Assembly (NCBI GenBank): GCA_920105625.2
Contig: OV050031.1
Coordinates: forward strand, 126,574,275 to 126,638,274
Length of the DNA stretch: 64,000 bases
Direction of reading: 5' to 3'
Origin: Clusia tigrina
Lineage: Eukaryota > Arthropoda > Insecta > Diptera > Clusiidae
Shown here: piece after piece, positions 58,283 to 64,000 of the stretch
Numbering within the stretch: the first letter of the stretch is position 1
Layout: each line of letters opens with the position of its first letter
Notes under the pieces: generated by a model
What the model saw: the letters and a program-made list of their open reading frames with translations, nothing else
What the model was told of the DNA's origin: nothing
The model's database searches: none
Translations under genes and position numbers: made by a program

Positions 58283-59234
58283 TTAGCGCACTACAGGGGA
58301 GAAGGTTTCGCTGTAGTCTATCCCGAATTGCTGTAGTCTATCCCGAATTGCGTGAGAGCTTAACTCGCATTGCATAGCGGACTTCCAGCTTTCGCAGTCG
58401 GCGTTAGACAAAGCTTCGTGTACAGTGAGTGGATCGTCACACGTGTCTCTTGTTGCTGCGATATGCGAAACATATCCCTGACTGCCGAAGTCGCGCGGAA
58501 CAGCAGGCCTCGTTGATTTTCGCAATGATTCTGGTATCGAAATTTCAATGTCTGGAACGAACGTATCGTCTGTAGCATCGTCGAAAGTCTCTTCGCTTGC
58601 GTCTTCATCAAAGTCTTCGCTCTTAACAGCTTTGTGTTTTTCTTCCAATGCCCTGCCTGAAGGTGAATCGTCTTCAGCATCGACTGGAACAAATGAAACG
58701 ATTCTGGGCTCGGTTTCCCTGAAGACTACATCGCGGCTCGTTGCAATTTTCTTCGTTTGTGGATTAATACAACGGTACCCTTTTGTCAAGTCGCTATACC
58801 CAGCAAACATCAGCTTCTGCGCCTTTAGATCCCATTTGTGTCTGCGTTGTTTAGATATGTGGACCATCACGGGAGATCCAAAAATTCGTATTCCATTTAA
58901 ATCGACGTCATGACCTGTCCACAGCTTTTCTGGAATTTGCCCATTTAATGCGGAACTATTTGAACAGTTTATAATATGAACCGCCGTATTTACCGCCTCT
59001 CCCCAATACGATTTAGATAAGTCAGCATCAAATAACATGCATTTGGCACGTTCTACAATCGTACGGTTGTATCGTTCGGCGATTCCGTTTTGCTGGGGAG
59101 TGTAAGAAGCTGATATTTGGTGTAATATGCCGAACGAACGACAGAGCGAATCAAACTGCTCGCCGACAATTTCGGCCCCGTTGTCCGTGCGTATTACTTT
59201 AATGCTTTTATCGCACTGTTTTTCGGCTTCCCGC
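58283..59234 (-). pseudogene. Integrase, second half, of copia-type element, copy 2
   Basis: IRTDNGAEIVGEQF-type second Asp and TPQQNGIAERYNR (Glu) are open here, unlike copy 1. The frame 58,283-59,038 then runs FDADLSKSYWGEAVNTAVHI, IFGSPVMVHISKQRRHKWD and the acidic linker. At 58,311-58,350 a 20-bp unit is repeated in tandem exactly where about 145 bp of the integrase-RT linker are missing. Confidence 0.88.
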
Positions 59235-60551
59235 TTAAAGTTTTTGAAGCAATCGGCAACTCGGCTTGCCTTTGTGACAGGCCTCGCATTTGGCTAATAT
59301 GCTTGCATCTCCATTAAAGTCGACTACATTACCCTTTTTTAAAACATTTAAGTCATTATAGTTCAAGTGGCCAAGGGGACGATGCCACGTCATCACGTCC
59401 ACTTTTGCATTGGCGAGCAAGCACGAAACCGATTCTACGCGAAACTTAAACACGCCGGCGGAACCGTTAGCTTCGGCGACAAGCTCGTTACTTCGATCGA
59501 ATATTTGACATCGGCCTTTGTTAAAAACAACTTTATTCCCGTTTTCAAGTATTTGTGAAACTGATAGCAAATTAGAGGTTAGTTGAGGAATAAACAACAC
59601 TTCTTTCATTTCGATTTCAGTATGTCCCAAGCAAAACTTGACATTGCCGATGCCTTCAACAGTCATTCTGTCGTTATTTGCAGTTATGATTTCTTGAACA
59701 GGGGACACGCTTAGGCAATTAAATTTGTTTTTCTAGGGTGTTTGGATGTGGATTTTTGTTTTTATAATGTGTTTGGATGCACCACTGTCGATGTACCACT
59801 CATTTTGATCTTGCTCGTTTTTATACGACACGTAACACTAAAGGCTACCTTCCGACCATTGGTATTGCTTAAATTTTGGTGAAGTTTTTTATGCTCATTG
59901 CAATATTTACTAAAATGGCCTTTTCGTCCACAATTATAGCACTTTAAATTTTGTTTGTTAAGTCTAGGGTATTTTTCTTCACACTTAAAAATGCACTTCC
60001 ACCGTTTGCTGTTTTTTCATAGTCTCCATCTAGCAGCTTCATTTTAATGTTTTTACCGGTAATTTTTGTTCCACTCTTTCTATGCCCATTATGAACGGCT
60101 AAAAGTCATCGTTTAACCCCGCAAGCATTAAGGCACCTAACCATTCGTCGCTTATATCGAAACCGATACCCGAGAGCTTATTCGCGGTATTGACGAGCTG
60201 ATTAACATAAATGGCCATTGATTCACAATTTTCAAGGCACGCCGTGATCAGTTTTCGCAATAGCCTGATTTTTCGCGTGAGTCCAGAATCTTCGTATAGA
60301 TGTTGAAGGGTTGGCCAAATGTTGGCCGCAGTTTTCTGATTTTGTATATGAACGTATATTGATTCATTCACGGACAAGATAATTTTAGCACGCGCTCTAC
60401 GCAACTTCTTCTCATCGGTTTCTTTCCCAGGATCCGTAATGCAATTATGTAGATCGCTCAGCTCCAATATACTTTCCATGGCAAACTTCCACGTGTGGAA
60501 GTTTTCACTACCGCGAAGCTTTTCTATCGCGTGCGGGTCCGAACCGGCCAT
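59235..60551 (-). pseudogene. gag-PR-IN of copia-type element, copy 2
   Basis: The gag frame 60,099-60,551 keeps the likely true start, MAGSDPHAIEKLRGSENFHT, and IWPTLQHLYEDSGLTRKI. Around 59,700-60,090 small indels break the zinc-knuckle and protease region (CYNCGRKGHFSK and the WYIDSGASKH block are legible in pieces). The frame 59,235-59,708 covers the GAG-pre-integrase (MTWHRPLGHLNYNDL, CEACHKGK). A deletion near 59,262 removes the HADLCGP and SSVDDYSRK part, so the first catalytic Asp of the integrase is lost in this copy. Confidence 0.88.
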
Positions 60552-60866
60552 CTTGTTTCATTTATTTACAACGAATGTATTTATTAAACACGCTACTTGC
60601 ACAAACTTCTCGCTTTTAATAAAATAAGCAACATATGCTTTTATTTAAAAGGCTTAACCACGACACGTATCAAATCAGATTTCGCTGTTTGCAGACGCGC
60701 TGTTGTGTGGGCCCATAACCTGTTGAGAAAGAACGCAGAGTCATGGAATTCACTTTATTCAACGACTTAGAAGCGAGAGAGAGATAATATATGTGGATAA
60801 TGAAAGTAGGAAGTGAAGAAGAAAGTAAATTAGGTAGGTTGCCAGAGTTATATTTCTAACAGACAG

Positions 60867-61670
60867 TTTTAGATTTTTAATGAATCTTAGAACATATCCA
60901 ATGGTTCTTTGTAGAACTTTAAATCACTTACCATGCTTCACGTTGTAAATTATGTCTTCTAGTCCTGTGCAGGTGGTTGTGGTTGCCGCAATTGGAGCCT
61001 TGTGTCTTTTTTCTAAGTCCGTTTGAATGTGGTGTTCCCTTAAAAATGGTTTCGGCCTGTGTGATTCCATTCCATGTAGAAAGATGGGCCCATAGAACCA
61101 TATATTGCAAGTCATGAGTTTATTTGGCTGAAGCCCTCGAGAGATGACGTCTACAGGATTTTCCTTGGAGCATACATGGCGTCACTGGTGAGCGCTAGAG
61201 AGTTTCTGGATTGTGTTTACTCTGTTAGCTACAAATGTTCGCAAGGATGATGATGATGAATTTATCCAAGATAATACAATTTCCGAGTCTGACCAGAAAT
61301 GAGAAGTGTTGTTGGCTAAGTGTAAATCCTGTTTTCCTCTTGATTCTAACTCGACTCCTAATACTGCTGCACATATTTCTAAGCGAGGCAGCGTTTGTTC
61401 CTTGAGAGGTGCGACACGAGATTTGGCACACAAAAGTCAAACAATTATTCTGTTATCTTGAAGCCTCGATCGTAGATAAACTGCAGCGCCATATGCCTTC
61501 TCGGAGGCATCTACGAACGTATCAATCTCTGTCATTATCGGTTTCTGACCATTGAAAACGTGCCTGGAGATACGTGTGTCATTTAATTCCTTTAAGTTTC
61601 TACGGAAAGTAGTCCATTTTGTCTGCATTTCTGCTGGTAGATGTTCATCCCAAGATATCTGCAGTTGCCA
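60867..61670 (-). pseudogene. RNase H region of nested BEL/Pao, copy 2
   Basis: Almost identical to 39,942-40,745: WQLQISWDEHLPAEMQTKW and TFVDASEKAYGAAVYLRS, then TLPRLEICAAVLGVELESRG, FWSDSEIVLSWINSS, MTCNIWFYGPIFLHGMESHR. The same frame breaks occur as in copy 1, so those lesions predate the duplication. Confidence 0.88.
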
Positions 61671-61746
61671 TTTTTTTATTTTTTTTTGTCGGAACAATCT
61701 TTTAAGCGCAGTACTCAGACATTGTACTGCACTTAAGGTTCCCTTT

Positions 61747-62529
61747 TTACTCTGATTTAAATCTACCCGATCTCCGAAGAAATAGAAGTAGATCCTGTAG
61801 TGCCAAGGAGCCACGTGGGTTACTCCTCAGCACATCAGTGCCAAAAATCCCAAACCTGATTCGAGGAAAGGCAGGGCAGACGCTAAGGAAATGGTCCGCC
61901 GTCTCGTCTCCTTTTCCACAGGATGGGCACAGCGCACTGTCTGATATGCCAATCCTTTCCATGTGCCTAGCCCATAGAAAGTGTCCCGTCATCACGGCAA
62001 CCAACAGCCTGCAGACCCTCCTACCTAAAGATAGAAGGAACCGTAACCATTGGTCAGACATAACGGTTACCATAATTTTCGTCCATCCGCAGCCTCTCTC
62101 AGCCCGCCATGCTCGCTTGTGGGTCGAATCAACCCACTTGTTAGCAGTGGCTTTGATGACAGCAAAAGGGAGTGGCAGAACAGGCTCAGGGCCAATAAAA
62201 ACAGCCTCAGAGCCCATCCTGGCCAAAGAGTCAGAGGTCTTGTTACCCGCAATGCCAGTGTGTCCCGGTACCCAAGTCAGCGTCAGACTATTATGTTTTC
62301 CAACATAATTAAGCCTGGATTTGCAGGACATGACTAACGTGGAAGTGGTGGTAGGGCTATCCAAGGCTATGAGCGCAGCTTGGCTGTCACTGCAGACACA
62401 AATAGATTTGCTTTTCCTCCTGTTTTCCACAACAAAGTCCATTGCCTCAAGTATCGCATACACCTCCGCCTGAAAAACAGACGCATTCAGACTAAGGGCA
62501 ACGAACCGACGGGTCCCACAAGATTCCAC
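61747..62529 (-). pseudogene. RNase H and zinc-type C-terminus of LOA LINE, copy 2
   Basis: A 260-residue frame running without interruption from the RNase H (FQAEVYAILEAMD, VCSDSQAALIAL, WVPGHTGIAGNKTSDSLARM) through GHFLWARHMERIGISDSALC and the motif CPSCGKGDETADHFLSVC to the end LLLFLRRSGRFKSE. Copy 1 lost 13 bp in the HFLWARHMERIG stretch. The first Asp (FTDGS block) is just upstream of the apparent start, across a stop near 62,590. Confidence 0.9.
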
Positions 62530-62889
62530 GCAGACACCAGAGACTGAACCGTCTTCTGTCCTGGAGCCATCAGTGAAAATACGGCAGCACTATTTGCCGG
62601 GCTCGTTCTCGGGATCTAACCATGAACGAGCCTCTGGCTGCAACACATTGTACCACTTTTCTAGTATGACGGTTGATGACATGGAGTCCGTGGGCATAGA
62701 CAGCGTTGCAGAATCGATGTCAGTGCATGCGCCGTCGTCCTATATCGAATACACCCCATATCAGTGGCCAATATGTTTCAATCTGCAGATGGTCTTAACG
62801 GCTTCTCCGCGGATTAACACATCTTGTGGCGGGAGATTCACCAAAGCATCAAGTGCCGGTCCTGGAGTAGTCGGAAATGCTCCGGTACA

Positions 62890-64000
62890 TCATATGGCCG
62901 CAGTACGTTGTAGTCTTGATAGAGCTTTTGTGACCCCTACAATAGAGAGCCTGCTCATCCAAACCACCGATGCATAGGTGATAATAGGTCTTACCATAGC
63001 TGTATAGAGCCATAGAACCTTACTAGGGGAAAGACCGCATGTCTTACCAAAAATACCCTTACACTGCCAGAAAACTGACAGTGCTTTGGAGATCTTCAGA
63101 TCGACATGCGATTTCCAAAGAAGTTTTTTTATCAAAAATGACTCCAAGATATTTGATTTCCTTGGATAGCTGGATAGTGACTCCTTTTAGTGTAGGCACA
63201 ATAAGTCCATCAAGCTTTCTCCTTCTGGTGAATAGGACAATACCAGTCTTGACAGGATTAGCCAATAGCCCATTCGCACTGCACCAAATGTCAATCATAT
63301 CCAGAGTTCTCTGCACCCTTCTGCAGACAATCATAAGGGATGGACCTGTCACAAGACAACCAACATCATTCGCATATGCCAGAGACTAGACACCCGAGTC
63401 ATTAATGGCGTTAAGCAGGGGATCGATTACCATGCAGCAGAGCAACGAAGACAGTGTACGCCACCTTGGGGACAGCCTCTATTAACCCCAGACGGCACCT
63501 GCATATCTTCCTCCGCCCGCACCGTTATGATTCTCTGGGCCAGCATTGAGCGTATCCAATTTACTAGGACCCGGTCTACGCCATGCCGCCTAGCAGAGCC
63601 GCACATACTGTCGAAAGTAGTATTGTCAAACGCACCCTCTATGTTCACAAAGAAGCCTATTGCGTATTCTTTCCTGCCGATGGCTCGCTCTATCCTTCCA
63701 ACAAGGTTTTGCAGAGCCGTCTCGCAGGATTTTCCGCTTTGATAGGCATGCTGAAATGGAGAGAGTGGATGCGTCTTCAGAGACTCCCTACGCATGCGAA
63801 GCTCCACCAGCCGTTCTAAGCTCTTTAGCATGAACGAGGTCATACTAATAGGTCTGAAGTTCTTGTGATTGGTGTAGTCGTCTCTTCCAACCTTAGGAAT
63901 GAAAGCAACCCTCACCATTCTCCAAGAGCGTGGTACATAGGCCAGCGCGAGATACGCAGTGAAGATCTTCTTCAGTGCTGCCAACACTAACTCAATGCCT
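62890..64000 (-). pseudogene. Reverse transcriptase of LOA LINE, copy 2 (partial)
   Basis: The frames 63,427-63,987, 63,059-63,388 and 62,890-63,147 repeat copy 1: NFRPISMTSFMLKSLERLV (copy 1 has FTPIS), FFVNIEGAFDNTTF, NRGCPQGGV, then the frameshift. The TAG (63,386-63,388) and the YAND motif (63,365-63,376) are identical to copy 1, so these lesions predate the duplication. Cut by the window end. Confidence 0.9.

Larger units (their letters stand above)
56800..60861 (-). mobile_element. Copia-type retrotransposon, copy 2, same 5-bp TSD
   Basis: Counterpart of 35,629-39,936. LTRs are at 56,800-56,943 and 60,721-60,861, with the same flanking duplication gacag (56,795-56,799 and 60,862-60,866). 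The primer site reads ggttatgggcccac on the minus strand. It is about 250 bp shorter than copy 1, mainly through a deletion of about 176 bp in the integrase (near 59,262) and one of about 145 bp at the integrase-RT border (near 58,330). Confidence 0.95.
51705..64000. repeat. Segmental duplication, copy 2 (runs off window)
   Basis: It repeats 29,224-43,062 in the same order and orientation. The offset is 22,486 at the start, falling to about 20,930 because copy 2 lacks a 200-bp and a 1.29-kb segment among others. Near-identical blocks include 60,925-61,814 against 40,000-40,889, where one encoded 125-residue frame is unchanged. The junction at 51,704/51,705 joins the R1 LINE 5' region to the sequence found at 29,224. 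Confidence 0.88.
61671..64000 (-). mobile_element. LOA-type LINE in BEL/Pao, copy 2, cut by window end
   Basis: Counterpart of 40,746-43,062. It has the same A-rich tail at the same junction (tgcca then T run). The RNase H frame is intact here; RT carries the same defects as copy 1. The element continues beyond 64,000. Confidence 0.9.

Overview
The window is a repeat-dense stretch of animal nuclear DNA, most likely from a higher fly (an acalyptrate such as a tephritid is plausible; this is inference). The reasons are a copia-type element with the initiator-tRNA internal primer site, roo-like BEL/Pao elements with an envelope-like reading frame, Jockey-, LOA- and R1-type non-LTR elements, a Tc1/mariner remnant, a hAT-type MITE, and a spliced-looking SLC45-family exon as the only convincing host gene piece. 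No tRNA, rRNA, CRISPR array or prokaryotic feature was seen. Nearly every long reading frame belongs to a decayed mobile element.

Layout. 1-6,550: a dispersed repeat, a LOA-type endonuclease relic, a 377-bp hAT-type MITE with a perfect 8-bp target duplication, a long noncoding fly repeat carrying a 483-bp solo LTR, and a Jockey-clade fragment on the minus strand. 6,555-11,656: one Jockey-clade element split by a second, 5'-truncated Jockey-clade element; removing the inner element and one target-duplication copy puts the outer frame back in register. 11,662-12,040: a 357-bp TA tract and a GGTA tract lie between the 3' tails of that element and of a convergent LOA-type element (12,041-16,815). 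16,816-20,817: another TA tract, LINE scraps and a frameshifted SLC45 exon. 20,818-28,464: a 7.6-kb roo-like BEL/Pao provirus on the plus strand, with broken gag, protease, RT, integrase and env-like regions and a shortened 3' LTR.

29,224-64,000: a tandem segmental duplication with a unit of about 22.5 kb. Copy 1 runs about 29,224-51,704; copy 2 starts at about 51,705 and runs off the window. The core of each unit is a nest on the minus strand: a BEL/Pao element split by a complete copia-type element (5-bp duplication gacag) and by a LOA-type LINE, with the BEL/Pao 5' end abutting a Tc1/mariner remnant, which in turn abuts an R1-clade LINE. The copia duplication is the same in both copies and the LOA element sits at the same site, so the nest predates the duplication. 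The two copies then gained different lesions. A collapsed or falsely joined pair of haplotypes would look the same and must be excluded.

Nothing here looks like an intact new system. The items most worth a second look are the duplication and its breakpoint, the datable nesting order, the SLC45 exon relic, a short signal-peptide-like frame kept in both copies, a perfect 20-bp-arm hairpin, and an in-frame gag/RT-linker fusion in the LOA element.
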